64,000 bases of DNA from JBAXPV01 sp037132075 (GCA_037132075.1 JBAXPV010000005.1:1-64000), one strand, 5' to 3'; shown: positions 50,052-59,639, counted from the first letter of the stretch. Made by a program: numbers and translations. Notes: a model not told the origin generated them from the sequence alone.

Positions 50052-51078
50052 AACTTGAAGGATAATCGACAGTAAACCGGGCTCTGGAGATTGTGATATA
50101 CCTGTCTTCCAATGGCTGACGCAAGACTTCAAGAACAGGGCGCTTAAATTCTGGCAACTCATCCAGGAACAATACCCCGTTATGAGCCAGGGAAATTTCC
50201 CCCGGCTGCGGAAAACTTCCACCCCCAACGAGTGCGACATCAGAAATTGTGTGGTGCGGACTTCGAAAGGGCCTGACAGAGATCAGGGCAGTATTCCGGG
50301 GCATTTTTCCGGCGACGCTGTGAATTTTTGTTGCCTCCATGGATTCGCTCATACTGAGCGGAGGAAGTATGGAAGGCAGTCGTTTGGCCAGCATGGTCTT
50401 CCCTGAGCCGGGCGGCCCGATCAGGATAATGTTATGACCTCCTGCGGCTGCAACTTCCAGTGCACGTTTTATGTTTTCCTGTCCTTTCACATCCATAAAG
50501 TCAAACTCATAGCTGCTTAACCTGGAAGAAAACTCATCTGCTGCATTGACTTTCACTTCTTCCAAAGTGTTCTTGTCGTTGAAGAAATCGATGACTTCCC
50601 TGATGTTTTGGGCACCGAGGACTTGTAAGTCATTTACGATCGCAGCCTCTTTCGCATTCTGAATCGGCAGGATAAAGCCCCTGAAGCCTTTTCTTGCGGC
50701 TTCGATGGCAATGGGTAAGGCGCCTTTCACAGGCAATAGACTTCCATCGAGAGACAACTCTCCCATGATCAGGTAATCGGCCAGTTTGTCGATTTTGATT
50801 TGTTCTGAAGCAGCCAAAATCCCCATCGCAATGGTGAGGTCATAGGAAGAACCTTCTTTTTTTAAATCGGCAGGCGCCATATTGATGACGATCTTCTTGC
50901 CGGGGATCTTATGGCCATTGTGCCGCAGCGCTGCTTCAATGCGCTGGTGGCTCTCCCTTACAGCACTGTCGGGAAGACCTACCATGAAGAACTGCACGCC
51001 GATATCGATACTAACTTCCACTGTGATTGTCACTGCGTGAATCCCGATCAAAGTGCTTCCAAATGTTTTTACCAGCAT
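50023..51078 (-). pseudogene. comM: ComM/YifB Mg-chelatase-like ATPase, 5' fragment
   Basis: 351 codons from MLVKTFGSTLIGIHAVTITV through the N-terminal Lon-protease-like domain and the AAA+ domain with Walker A GPPGSGKT and the LFLDELPEF Walker B segment, ending FMLVAAMNP. The next codon is a TGA created at the element junction. It lacks the Cys cluster and C-terminal domain found at 5724-6218 and 919-1407. Precise recombination at CAGGG would restore a ~515-codon gene. The truncated product, if made, would keep the ATPase core. Confidence 0.93.
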
Positions 51079-51142
51079 AATGAGTAAATATATCTACTCA
51101 TATATATGGAAAACAGGAAAAAAGTGGAAAGAAATTTTGAAT

Positions 51143-52156
51143 TTATTTTTCAGGCTTGTAGCCAGAAAGCTTTAATATTTGCTGTGAATTCTCATCTTCA
51201 AGCAGTTGCTTTAAACTAAGGCCTGAGTTATTTTCCATATAAGCCCGTACGATCTGCCACCCGACCCAGACACCGATTCGTCCTGGCGATTCTTTAGGAA
51301 ATCCTTTGGTAAATGGAGCTTCTGAGATGAAATCCTGAACATTTTTTTTATCCGTACTGAACAACAACTTCTGTGAGATGAAGAAACTCCAGATTAAGGC
51401 TTCGTTTTTTTTACACCATTCGAGCTGATCAGGCTTGTAGGAGATTTTAAAGGCATCCTTGCCTGCCAGGAGTGTTGCATCGAGGAAATACATTACTTTT
51501 CCCTGCAGGATCATCCAGTCAAGTAAGGTTTTGTCGCGTTTGCTGTCCCTGATCAAACGGTAAGCCAGCTGACTCATACAGTCAGCAGCAATATAGTTTT
51601 TACCGAGGCTTAGGCATTTATATTCAGGCAGTCCGAGTTGTTTATAATAGCGGGAGGATTGCCCGAGGTACATGTCGAGTCCGATCAACATGACGCTATC
51701 GGCCAAATGCACCGGATTTTCATAATCAAGTCCTGAAACATAGGTATAAACGCGGGGAATCTTTTCATCAGGAAAGGCTTTGTGATAATAGGCAAATGCG
51801 GCACCCAGCTCACTTTCTGTGGAATCCAGGCGAGGGTAGGCTGCTTTTGTGTCTAAGAATAAGGATTTTATCAGGGTATCTGAAAGGTAGGCTTGTAGTC
51901 GCCCCAGGTTTTGCGGACTGTCATATTGTTCTCCCAGGAAGAATGAATACTCAGCATGAATCGAAGGCAGTTGCTCTTTCAGCTTAGCCGGATCTAATTT
52001 GGACAAGGCCAGCTCATAACGATGAATATGAACTTGCAAGGGGTCAGCGGCAGGGCGGCTCACTAAGTTTTCATCCTTTCTATTATGGCATGCCGATAGC
52101 ACGAAAAGAAGAAAAATCGGGGCTAAAATTGTCTTTAGGAGTCTAGTAGCGGGCAT
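51143..52156 (-). CDS. gldB: Gliding motility lipoprotein GldB-like
   Basis: 337 aa. Lipoprotein signal with lipobox FVLSAC (FLLFVLSACHNRKDEN). The body matches GldB: AFAYYHKAFPDEKIPRVYTY then VSGLDYENP, and VMLIGLDMYLGQSSRYYKQL. GldB is needed for gliding in Flavobacterium and for related T9SS functions; here it is 14 bp overlapped with the DUF4139 gene upstream and shares the neighbourhood of nadE and a porT-like gene, as in other Bacteroidota. It is core genome, outside the element. Confidence 0.85.
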   Translation of the reverse strand: MPATRLLKTILAPIFLLFVLSACHNRKDENLVSRPAADPLQVHIHRYELALSKLDPAKLKEQLPSIHAEYSFFLGEQYDSPQNLGRLQAYLSDTLIKSLFLDTKAAYPRLDSTESELGAAFAYYHKAFPDEKIPRVYTYVSGLDYENPVHLADSVMLIGLDMYLGQSSRYYKQLGLPEYKCLSLGKNYIAADCMSQLAYRLIRDSKRDKTLLDWMILQGKVMYFLDATLLAGKDAFKISYKPDQLEWCKKNEALIWSFFISQKLLFSTDKKNVQDFISEAPFTKGFPKESPGRIGVWVGWQIVRAYMENNSGLSLKQLLEDENSQQILKLSGYKPEK

Positions 52157-53711
52157 TCACGTAAACTTCATAGGTATAAGTCAGGGTCTTCTTCTCTCCA
52201 CTGCCCAGGCTGAGCTCCCATTCGGCCACAGAGGTTGGGTTCAGGCCGTTGTAGCGTGCGGGTTTGCGGATATTTCCTTTGTCGCTTACATCGGTCATGA
52301 TTGCAGTCACCGTCTTGTCGACATTAAGGGTAAGGGGTTTGTCAAGAAGATTCTGGACGGTGATACTACCCTTGATGGTGATTTTGTTGAATGTGTTTTT
52401 GTCGATGACTTTTGCTTTCTCCTCCCTGGCTTGTTCTTCTTCGGTGTTTTTAACGATGATATCAGGTGATTTTGAGAGATTCACATTGACGACATCCCCG
52501 GGAGCTGTGTATTTTATCTCATCCTGGGCCAAGGGCCTTAAAGACTCATCCATCACGAAAACGGGTGCCGTAGTTAAAGGGTTCTTCGTTGTATTGGTTA
52601 ACTTTAGGGAATGAAACACATCAAATTTCTGATCCGGGTTGTTAAAGATTGTCCTGTTGCCAGCATAATTAATGACATCAAACAGCGATACTTTGTAGGT
52701 ATCTTTATAAGGCAATTTCTGGGAAAAGACAGGGAATGTGGCTTTACTGTTTTTGGGTATCGAGACCTTCCCGAGTTTGAACATGAAGAGGTCATTGGTT
52801 TTCTCTCCTTCAGTATCATAAACCTGATAATCCTGGAAGTTGTCGGCCCCGGCAGCGACAGAAGATTCTGCCATCATCGAAGCGCGCATGGGGGCATTCT
52901 GGTACATATAGGCTTTGGGCGTAGCGCTGGCCTGGCCACCCAGGTTCGTTAGGAAAGGGTTGACAAAGGGCTCAATGGCCATCCCAAATTTATAATTGGG
53001 GTTACCAACTGTCAAAGTCAGGTCAGCATCTTTGATGACTTCAGCAAAATTTTCGACAAGAGCACGCATCTCAATCTGTAGCTCTTTGTCGTTGATGACT
53101 TTGATGTTATATGAAGGGATCCATTGAATCCCTGCCTGCATATAAACCATCTTCAGGCGTGATGTGCCCGAATTTTTGTTAAACTCAACTCTGGCAAGAT
53201 AGGCAGTTGAGTCATTTTTCAGCACTTCTGATGGGACTTCGTCCACGAAAAAGTGACGTACATCTGCGGCAGGAATATAGGCATATTTCCCTTCAGCGGT
53301 TTTTAATTTGATGAGGGAAGAAACCTCATAAAAAGCCATCATTGTACCTGAAATCTCGCCATAACTCTTGTCATCGATGCGGTAATTCAGTCGGATCTTC
53401 TTGTCTTTGTTGGCTTTGATGAGGTCGATGATGGTGCGGGCAGGCCGGTTTGATTTCAGGGTATCTGTCATGAAAACAATCTTGGAGATCGACGCATCTT
53501 TGGCTGTGGTGAGCCAGAAGGTTCCCAGCAAAGGTGTTTTCGGTATTTCAAGTTTGCTGATACCGTCATCGATCTGAACTTCACCCTCTTTTACCACAAA
53601 ATAGGTTCCGTTTTTGAATACGTTAAGTTCAGTAGTTTTCAGGCCATTTTGTGCTGATGAGGCAGAAATGCCGACAAAGAGGGCTAAACCGGGAAGCCAA
53701 AGCTTTTTCAT
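52143..53711 (-). CDS. DUF4139-type secreted protein
   Basis: 522 aa. Signal peptide MKKLWLPGLALFVGISASSA. The body has the DUF4139/DUF4140 beta-rich architecture: ARVEFNKNSGTSRLKMVYMQ then AGIQWIPSYNIKV, VENFAEVIKDADLTLTVGNP, and the ELSLGSGEKKTLTYTYEVYV C-terminus. Family members are periplasmic or surface proteins of unknown exact role. It is first in a two-gene operon with gldB (14-bp overlap). Confidence 0.78.
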   Translation of the reverse strand: MKKLWLPGLALFVGISASSAQNGLKTTELNVFKNGTYFVVKEGEVQIDDGISKLEIPKTPLLGTFWLTTAKDASISKIVFMTDTLKSNRPARTIIDLIKANKDKKIRLNYRIDDKSYGEISGTMMAFYEVSSLIKLKTAEGKYAYIPAADVRHFFVDEVPSEVLKNDSTAYLARVEFNKNSGTSRLKMVYMQAGIQWIPSYNIKVINDKELQIEMRALVENFAEVIKDADLTLTVGNPNYKFGMAIEPFVNPFLTNLGGQASATPKAYMYQNAPMRASMMAESSVAAGADNFQDYQVYDTEGEKTNDLFMFKLGKVSIPKNSKATFPVFSQKLPYKDTYKVSLFDVINYAGNRTIFNNPDQKFDVFHSLKLTNTTKNPLTTAPVFVMDESLRPLAQDEIKYTAPGDVVNVNLSKSPDIIVKNTEEEQAREEKAKVIDKNTFNKITIKGSITVQNLLDKPLTLNVDKTVTAIMTDVSDKGNIRKPARYNGLNPTSVAEWELSLGSGEKKTLTYTYEVYVNARY

Positions 53712-53738
53712 AAGAGTATTTTTAAAGAGACAGTCGTA

Positions 53739-54338
53739 TCAGAACAATTTCAGTGCCAAAGAAATATTGAAATTGCTTTCATTCATGTTCAGACCCTGGG
53801 CAGTGCCGGTTCCTGAATACATACTTTTCCATTCATATTGATACCTGACGTCAAGGATGAGGAACCAAACGTCGATACCGGCGCCAGCCTGAAGGCTGGT
53901 ATTGAAATTGGTAAAGTCCTGTTCTTTGAGAAAGGAAGCACCATAGGTCGTTTTTATTGTTTTATTGACGGGGATGCTAAAAACGGGACCGGCATTCAGG
54001 TGAACGTTTAATTTCCCGGTACCTATTTTCAGGCCCAGCAGCACCGGTACATCTATTGCCTGAATTTCAACTTCCTGTTTCACGGTATGTGAGGCGTTTT
54101 CGATGATACCCCCTTTGGTGAGGTAGATCATCTCAGGTTGTATAAAGAAGGCTTTGCCAGAAATCCGGGCAAAGACCCCTATCTCCAGGTTTTGCTTAGC
54201 TGCAGCATTCAGACTATCCATATTGGTTGTGAGGCTCGACTGTAAAATACCTACTTTAGGACCCAATGTCAGCCTCTGTGCATAGGAAGAGAGCCCGAAC
54301 CCCAGAATAAGTAGTAAGAAAAAAACTTTTTTAAGCAT
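53739..54338 (-). CDS. Outer-membrane beta-barrel protein (porin/PorT-like family)
   Basis: 199 aa from ATG 54338 (MLKKVFFLLLILGFGLSSYA). The mature part alternates polar and hydrophobic residues with LTLGPKVGILQSSLTTNMDS at the start and SNFNISLALKLF, with a C-terminal Phe, typical of small eight-stranded outer-membrane barrels. It is divergent from the 54469 barrel gene and followed, 27 bp on, by the DUF4139 gene. The specific function is unknown. Confidence 0.78.
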   Translation of the reverse strand: MLKKVFFLLLILGFGLSSYAQRLTLGPKVGILQSSLTTNMDSLNAAAKQNLEIGVFARISGKAFFIQPEMIYLTKGGIIENASHTVKQEVEIQAIDVPVLLGLKIGTGKLNVHLNAGPVFSIPVNKTIKTTYGASFLKEQDFTNFNTSLQAGAGIDVWFLILDVRYQYEWKSMYSGTGTAQGLNMNESNFNISLALKLF

Positions 54339-54421
54339 TTGGCAAAGAATTAAAGGACAAAAATAGATAACGCAATTTAGCACAAAATTGTATAGTTGCG
54401 GCCTGAATGCTTAATTTGTCG

Positions 54422-54452
54422 TTGTTTGCAGGATCTGTTTGCTTTATCTTTG
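54422..54452 (+). promoter_or_regulatory. Bacteroidota-type promoter for the PorT-like/nadE operon
   Basis: TTG (54422-54424), 20 bp, TATCTTTG (54445-54452): a full match to TTG-N20-TAnnTTTG, ending 17 bp before the ATG at 54469. Confidence 0.75.
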
Positions 54453-54468
54453 CAAAAATTCAATTTCT

Positions 54469-55242
54469 ATGAAAAAAGCAATCCTGTCATTTGTCCTGAT
54501 TGTCAGCAGTCTACAGCTATTATTTTCACAACAGAATACCCAGAACACGTATCCTCAAGGCCAGCAAATACAACAAACGCAGCCTTATCATCCCGTACAG
54601 CCTGCCCCAGCAAACCCAACAAAACAGTTTCCATATCAGTTTGGAATACGCATCTCCCCCAATATCAGCTGGATGAGTCCAAGCACTGACGCTTATACCT
54701 CAAAAGGCACCAAATTGGGTTTTAGCTTTGGCCTTGCCGGAGAATACAAACTCTCTGACAATTATGCCTTTTCATTCGGAGTCAATTCGGTGAGCACGGG
54801 TGGCAAAATGATTGTGACAAAAGATGTCGACACCCTGAAAGCCAAGTCTGTCACCACCAATTACACCTTACGATATTTGGAGATTCCATTCAAGTTGAAG
54901 ATGATGACCAACGAGATCAATAAGATTCAGTATTTTTTCGAGGTCGGGATGGGGACCAATATCCTGTTCCGGACCAAGGGCGAAGAGACTTATAACGGAA
55001 TTACACAATCGGTCAGCATCAACAACAGGATTACTTTAATGAAAGAATCTTTCCTGGCTGGCATTGGCGCTCAGACTAGGATTAGCGGGAACACCAAGGT
55101 ATTCGGAGGATTGTTGTACAACAGCGGGTTTACGAACATTATGAAAGGGACTGACACTGTGACTATCGGAAGTAATCCAAAAACGCTGACACCCAATGCG
55201 GTAAACTCTTATGTTGAACTGAACCTAGGAATTCTCTTTTAA
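54469..55242 (+). CDS. PorT-like outer-membrane beta-barrel protein
   Basis: 257 aa from ATG 54469 (MKKAILSFVLIVSSLQLLFS). After the signal comes a Gln/Pro-rich linker (~40 aa), then a barrel: FPYQFGIRISPNISWMSPST, YTLRYLEIPFKLKMMTN and C-terminal SYVELNLGILF. This matches the PorT family of T9SS-associated outer-membrane proteins in length and motif, although several similar barrels exist, so the assignment is tentative. It is 3 bp before nadE, a conserved pairing near gldB. Confidence 0.7.
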   Translation: MKKAILSFVLIVSSLQLLFSQQNTQNTYPQGQQIQQTQPYHPVQPAPANPTKQFPYQFGIRISPNISWMSPSTDAYTSKGTKLGFSFGLAGEYKLSDNYAFSFGVNSVSTGGKMIVTKDVDTLKAKSVTTNYTLRYLEIPFKLKMMTNEINKIQYFFEVGMGTNILFRTKGEETYNGITQSVSINNRITLMKESFLAGIGAQTRISGNTKVFGGLLYNSGFTNIMKGTDTVTIGSNPKTLTPNAVNSYVELNLGILF

Positions 55243-55245
55243 ACG

Positions 55246-56907
55246 ATGAAACTCGCCCTTGCCCAGTTAAATTTTCATATTGGAAATTTTGGTGAGAATA
55301 TCCAGAAGATCCGGAATTCCATTCTAGAGGCCAGGCTTGCCGGTGCAGAGCTGATCATTTTTCCTGAACTTGCTGTCTCGGGATATCCGCCACGTGATTT
55401 TCTTGAATTTGACGACTTCATCAACAAATGTCAGAGCGCAATTCATGACATTGCCAAAGATTGTATCGGGATTGCTGCCATTGTTGGCTCGCCTTCAGTA
55501 AACCCGGTGAAAGTTGGGAAGACTTTGTATAACTCAGCTTTTTTTCTTGAAGATGGGGAAATCAAAGCGATCCGGCACAAATCGCTGCTTCCGACTTACG
55601 ATATTTTTGATGAATACCGTTACTTTGAGCCGAATAAAGATTTCGATATCATTGATTTTAAAGGAAAACGTATCGCACTGACGATCTGTGAAGATCTGTG
55701 GATGGAAGGGACTTATCAGCTCTATACGACGGATCCGATGGAGGAGCTTTACCGGCAAAAACCTGAATTCATCATCAATATTGCTGCTTCGCCTTTTCAT
55801 TCGGGCCAGGCACATGTCAGGACAAAAGTTCTCAAGGCCAATGCGAAGAAATATCGCTTGCCGGTGATTTATGTCAATCATGTTGGCGGGCAGACTGAGT
55901 TACTTTTTGACGGGGGATCGATGGCTGTTTCTCCTGCTGGGACTGTGGCTTTACAGATGAAGTATTTTGAGGAGGAGTTGGGGTTTGTTGAACTGGATGG
56001 AGTTATAAATTACAGGGATGGACTGGATGGAGTTTTAAATTACAGGAATGGGCTGGATGGGCAGGATAGGATTTGGGGGATCCATGACGCGTTGGTGATG
56101 GGGATCAGGGATTATTTCGGGAAGCTTGGTTTTCAGAAGGCGATACTGGGACTGTCGGGAGGAATTGACTCAGCGCTTGTTCTTGTATTGGCTGCTGAGG
56201 CGCTTGGTGCAGAGAATGTCACAGGAGTTTTACTCCCATCAGGGTTTTCATCAGACCATAGTGTTTCAGACGCCCTGGAAATCTCAAAAAACCTCGGAAC
56301 TCCCTGTGAGACGATTCCTATTGAAGACATTTACCAGGGCTTTTTAAAGACTTTGCAGCCCCAATTCCAGAATTTAGCCTTTAACCTGGCTGAGGAAAAC
56401 CTACAGGCCAGGGCCAGGGCGGTAATCCTGATGGCCTTATCGAACAAATTCGGATATATCTTGCTGAACACTTCGAACAAAAGCGAAGCTGCTGTGGGTT
56501 ATGGAACACTTTACGGGGATATGTGTGGTGGCTTGTCGGTGCTGGGTGACGTTTACAAGACCGAAGTTTATGAACTTGCTGAGTTCGTCAACAGGGAACA
56601 GGAAGTGATCCCCAGGAACATCATCAACAAACCACCTTCTGCTGAATTACGGCCCGGGCAGAAAGACTCTGATTCATTGCCGGATTATACGATTCTGGAC
56701 CGGCTCTTATATCAATACATTGAACTAAGGCAAGGCCCTGATGAATTAGTGGCAGGCGGATTCGAAAAGACCCTGGTTGACAGGGTCTTAAAGATGGTTA
56801 ACACCAATGAATACAAGCGCCATCAGTCACCCCCGATATTGAGGGTGTCATCAAAAGCCTTTGGCACCGGAAGAAGGATGCCCATTGTGGGGCATTATCT
56901 TTCGTGA
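55246..56907 (+). CDS. nadE: Glutamine-dependent NAD+ synthetase
   Basis: 553 aa. N-terminal nitrilase-type glutaminase (FPELAVSGYPPRDFLE with Glu, catalytic Cys in LTICEDLWMEG) releases ammonia from Gln. The C-terminal ATP-dependent synthetase (LGLSGGIDSALVLVLAAEAL, then NTSNKSEAAVGYGTLYG DMCGG) amidates nicotinate adenine dinucleotide to NAD. Between the domains (residues ~249-271) the DNA contains a 30-bp direct repeat (55993-56022, 56023-56052) producing GVINYRDGLDGVLNYRNGLD, an in-frame linker expansion. Second gene of the PorT-like operon. Confidence 0.95.
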   Translation: MKLALAQLNFHIGNFGENIQKIRNSILEARLAGAELIIFPELAVSGYPPRDFLEFDDFINKCQSAIHDIAKDCIGIAAIVGSPSVNPVKVGKTLYNSAFFLEDGEIKAIRHKSLLPTYDIFDEYRYFEPNKDFDIIDFKGKRIALTICEDLWMEGTYQLYTTDPMEELYRQKPEFIINIAASPFHSGQAHVRTKVLKANAKKYRLPVIYVNHVGGQTELLFDGGSMAVSPAGTVALQMKYFEEELGFVELDGVINYRDGLDGVLNYRNGLDGQDRIWGIHDALVMGIRDYFGKLGFQKAILGLSGGIDSALVLVLAAEALGAENVTGVLLPSGFSSDHSVSDALEISKNLGTPCETIPIEDIYQGFLKTLQPQFQNLAFNLAEENLQARARAVILMALSNKFGYILLNTSNKSEAAVGYGTLYGDMCGGLSVLGDVYKTEVYELAEFVNREQEVIPRNIINKPPSAELRPGQKDSDSLPDYTILDRLLYQYIELRQGPDELVAGGFEKTLVDRVLKMVNTNEYKRHQSPPILRVSSKAFGTGRRMPIVGHYLS

Positions 56908-57147
56908 TTAAATGGCTTCGACAGATTTGATCTCAGGCAGGGCTCTTTTCACAGCAGATTCCACACCATTTTTGAGTGTCATACGGCTGTAAGGGCATGT
57001 GCCACAGGTTCCCTGGAGCTCAACGTTCACCACATTGTCATCGCTGATATTTACAAAAGAAATATCGCCACCATCAGCCTGAAGGTATGGCCTGATTTGC
57101 TCAATGACATTTTTTACTTTGGTAATTAGGTCTTCATTTTCTGACAT
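56908..57147 (-). CDS. NifU-like C-terminal domain protein (Fe-S scaffold/carrier)
   Basis: 79 aa, a standalone NifU C-terminal (Nfu) domain: VIEQIRPYLQADGGDISFVN and the cluster ligands CGTCPYS (CxxC). Such proteins hold or carry a [4Fe-4S] cluster between two monomers. It lies 40 bp downstream of the Mrp-like gene on the same strand, and the two likely act together in Fe-S delivery. Start ATG 57147. Confidence 0.92.
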   Translation of the reverse strand: MSENEDLITKVKNVIEQIRPYLQADGGDISFVNISDDNVVNVELQGTCGTCPYSRMTLKNGVESAVKRALPEIKSVEAI

Positions 57148-57187
57148 AAACTTTAATATAGATTGTTTAACAAAATTTTCTTGTGAA

Positions 57188-58276
57188 TTAATTCATGTTC
57201 ATGGCTTCCATAAAGGCATTCTTTATGGCGATTTGCTGCGCGATGGTTTCTGCGACGGCACCGAAAGCCCTGGCTACCGGCGAATCATCATTCAGGGCAA
57301 TTGGGCTTCCATTGTCGCCGGATTCGCGAACCGATTGTACCAGGGGGATTTCGCCCAGGAAAGGGACTTTTGCTTCAGAAGCCAGCATTCGCCCTCCTTC
57401 TTTTCCAAAGATATAATACTTATTATCAGGAAGTTCTGCAGGCGTAAAATAGGACATATTTTCGATCAGACCGAGGATAGGGATTTTGATGTTCTCAGTA
57501 TTAAACATGCTGATTGCTTTTCTTGCGTCGGCAACCGCTACTTCCTGAGGGGTGGTTACGATGGCGATACCGGTCACAGGTACTTGCTGGGCAAGGCTGA
57601 GGTGGATGTCGCCGGTTCCGGGTGGGAGGTCGACGACGAGGTAGTCGAGTTCGCCCCATTCAGAGTCGTTGAAGAGTTGCATTAATGCGCTGGAGGCCAT
57701 GGGGCCGCGCCAGATCAAGGCTTTGGAAGCATCGACGAAGAAACCGATAGAAAGAAGTTTGATGCCATATTTCTCGATGGGCACGATCATGGTCTTCCCG
57801 TTTTTCTCAATGGCAGCAGGCTTTTCATCAACCAGGCCAAACATCAACGGAATGGAAGGACCATGAATGTCGGCATCGAGTAAGCCAACTTTTGAACCTT
57901 GTCGTGACAAGGCGATTGCCAGGTTAACGGCGACGGTGCTTTTCCCGACGCCACCTTTGCCGGAAGCAACAGCGATGATATTTTTTACACCGGCCAGCTG
58001 GGCAGAATCCATCTTACGCACGGTGGTGACTCTTGACGTAAGATTTACATCGACTTCTGCATTTTTATCCACTCGCTCATGAATAGAAACGATACAATCG
58101 TTCTTCATGAGATTTTTCATTGGGCAAGAAGGGGTAGTAAGCACGATAGAGAAGCTAACTTTATTTCCATCGACGACTACATCTTCAATCATGTTGAGGG
58201 TAACCAGATCTTTGTGAAGGTCGGGGTCATTTACAAAACGCAGAGCATCAATTACTTGTTCTTTAGTAAAAGACAT
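57188..58276 (-). CDS. mrp: Mrp/NBP35-type Fe-S cluster carrier ATPase
   Basis: 362 aa. N-terminal MIP18/DUF59 domain (residues ~1-95, with TTPSCPMKN), then the deviant Walker A SGKGGVGKSTVAVNL near residue 105. DLPPGTGDIHLSLAQ and the Mrp signature are present. One point: the usual CxxC of Mrp near the C-terminal third (ENMSYFTP…) reads Tyr instead of Cys, so the usual cluster ligands are missing there. It carries or inserts Fe-S clusters. It forms a unit with the NifU-like gene. Confidence 0.92.
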   Translation of the reverse strand: MSFTKEQVIDALRFVNDPDLHKDLVTLNMIEDVVVDGNKVSFSIVLTTPSCPMKNLMKNDCIVSIHERVDKNAEVDVNLTSRVTTVRKMDSAQLAGVKNIIAVASGKGGVGKSTVAVNLAIALSRQGSKVGLLDADIHGPSIPLMFGLVDEKPAAIEKNGKTMIVPIEKYGIKLLSIGFFVDASKALIWRGPMASSALMQLFNDSEWGELDYLVVDLPPGTGDIHLSLAQQVPVTGIAIVTTPQEVAVADARKAISMFNTENIKIPILGLIENMSYFTPAELPDNKYYIFGKEGGRMLASEAKVPFLGEIPLVQSVRESGDNGSPIALNDDSPVARAFGAVAETIAQQIAIKNAFMEAMNMN

Positions 58277-58427
58277 ATTAGAATTGTTATTATTATTTAG
58301 ATTTAGACCGTGTAAAGTTATGAAATTAATTAATTACATGTTAATGAAATCACAAAAAAAGCAATTGCAGTACTTAATTAAAAAACATGGGGTACATCAA
58401 ATCCTGACTGAGAGAACCTGAGAAGGA
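58277..58427. other. Intergenic region, convergent or divergent promoter zone
   Basis: 150 bp AT-rich DNA upstream of the Mrp gene. A TAACTTTA sequence (minus strand, 58313-58320) is close to the -7 consensus 37 bp before the start. No terminator for the next gene (58428, same strand) was distinguished. Confidence 0.4.
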
Positions 58428-59639
58428 TCACTCCACAATAAGTTTCCGGGAATAAGACTTATTGTTGTAGGTGTAATTTACAAAATACATCCCTGGTTTT
58501 AGTTCATTTAAGCGGATTTCCTTCGAATGAACTTCGCTGAAAACGAGTCTGCCACTGAGGTCAGCAATACTCACTTTACTTACCTCCTGAGAAAAGAACA
58601 AGGTTTCATTGACCGGGTTTGGAAACATGTCGACCAGGCTTGCCTGATTATCTGGCTGACCCAGGCTGGTACAACAATCCACGAAACCATTGACCAAAGC
58701 CCGGGCAAAATACCCATTGGGACCGAGAACGTTGCTATTGGTATCAAAACTCAGTGACGACTGATTGCAGGAAAAATTAAAATCGAATTTAAATAAGGTG
58801 TCATTGCTTAAAGTGATGGGTGTAAAGCTATGCCAAACGATGTTCAAATAGCCATTTCCGGCAGTGAAGGTCAGGTTAGAAAGCAGGATCCCGGTATTGT
58901 GATACGTCATGCCAAGGAAGGTGAGCCAGCTTGGGTTGAATGTTGTTTTCAGTGACATTCCCTGCACACTCACGAAATTCTTCGCAATTAATGACGCGGT
59001 GATTGTTCCGGGACAGGCATGGACCGTATCCCAATAAAAAACGATAGGGTCTTCGACATCAACACTGATTGAATCGCCGCAAGGGCTTATAAGGGTATCA
59101 GGGCCCAGGATAAGCACAACATGATGAGGCCCGGGTATTGTAAAGGTATGGCTTGGGGAATAGACAGAACTGACAGGTGATCCATCCCCGAAATTCCAGA
59201 AAAAATACATAGGGGTCGGACTTGAAGAGGCATTTACAAAAGTATAGGCATGAGGAATTACAGGTTCTGGCACAACCGAAAAACCAGCATGACACGTTTC
59301 ACAGACCACAAAATTATTTGTGATTACAGGGCTTAAGGTCGTAGCAAAAGCATAAAGAGTGTCCGCATTACAATTGATTACTTTCACAGCGATGTCAGCG
59401 GTGTCGAATTGGTAGTAAGGGAAAGCCATGGTGACAGTATAAAACCCATTGGCCGCAGTATAAACGGTATCGCTGAAGCTAAACCCAAAATTCCCTGAGG
59501 CGCTGATCAAGACAGCTTTGTTTACCACTGGGTTTCCATTCTGGGCATTGGTAATATATCCGGAAATCTGGTTCAGTTGTGCGAAACCAGAGGTGATCAG
59601 AAACAGGAACAGGCTTATCGTAAGGCTAAGGGTTTTCAT
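58428..59639 (-). CDS. T9SS-sorted secreted protein with PKD-like domain
   Basis: 403 aa from ATG 59639 (MKTLSLTISLFLFLITSGFA), a signal peptide. After ~90 residues resembling a carboxypeptidase-regulatory-like domain (ISGYITNAQNGNPVVNKAVL) comes a PKD domain (FFWNFGDGSPVSSVYSPSHT) and a cohesin-like or other beta domain. The end is a T9SS sorting domain (LVDMFPNPVNETLFFSQEVS … GMYFVNYTYNNKSYSRKLIV). A -7 box TATTTTTG lies at 59654-59661 on the minus strand, 15 bp before the ATG. Cell-surface function unknown. Confidence 0.85.
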   Translation of the reverse strand: MKTLSLTISLFLFLITSGFAQLNQISGYITNAQNGNPVVNKAVLISASGNFGFSFSDTVYTAANGFYTVTMAFPYYQFDTADIAVKVINCNADTLYAFATTLSPVITNNFVVCETCHAGFSVVPEPVIPHAYTFVNASSSPTPMYFFWNFGDGSPVSSVYSPSHTFTIPGPHHVVLILGPDTLISPCGDSISVDVEDPIVFYWDTVHACPGTITASLIAKNFVSVQGMSLKTTFNPSWLTFLGMTYHNTGILLSNLTFTAGNGYLNIVWHSFTPITLSNDTLFKFDFNFSCNQSSLSFDTNSNVLGPNGYFARALVNGFVDCCTSLGQPDNQASLVDMFPNPVNETLFFSQEVSKVSIADLSGRLVFSEVHSKEIRLNELKPGMYFVNYTYNNKSYSRKLIVE

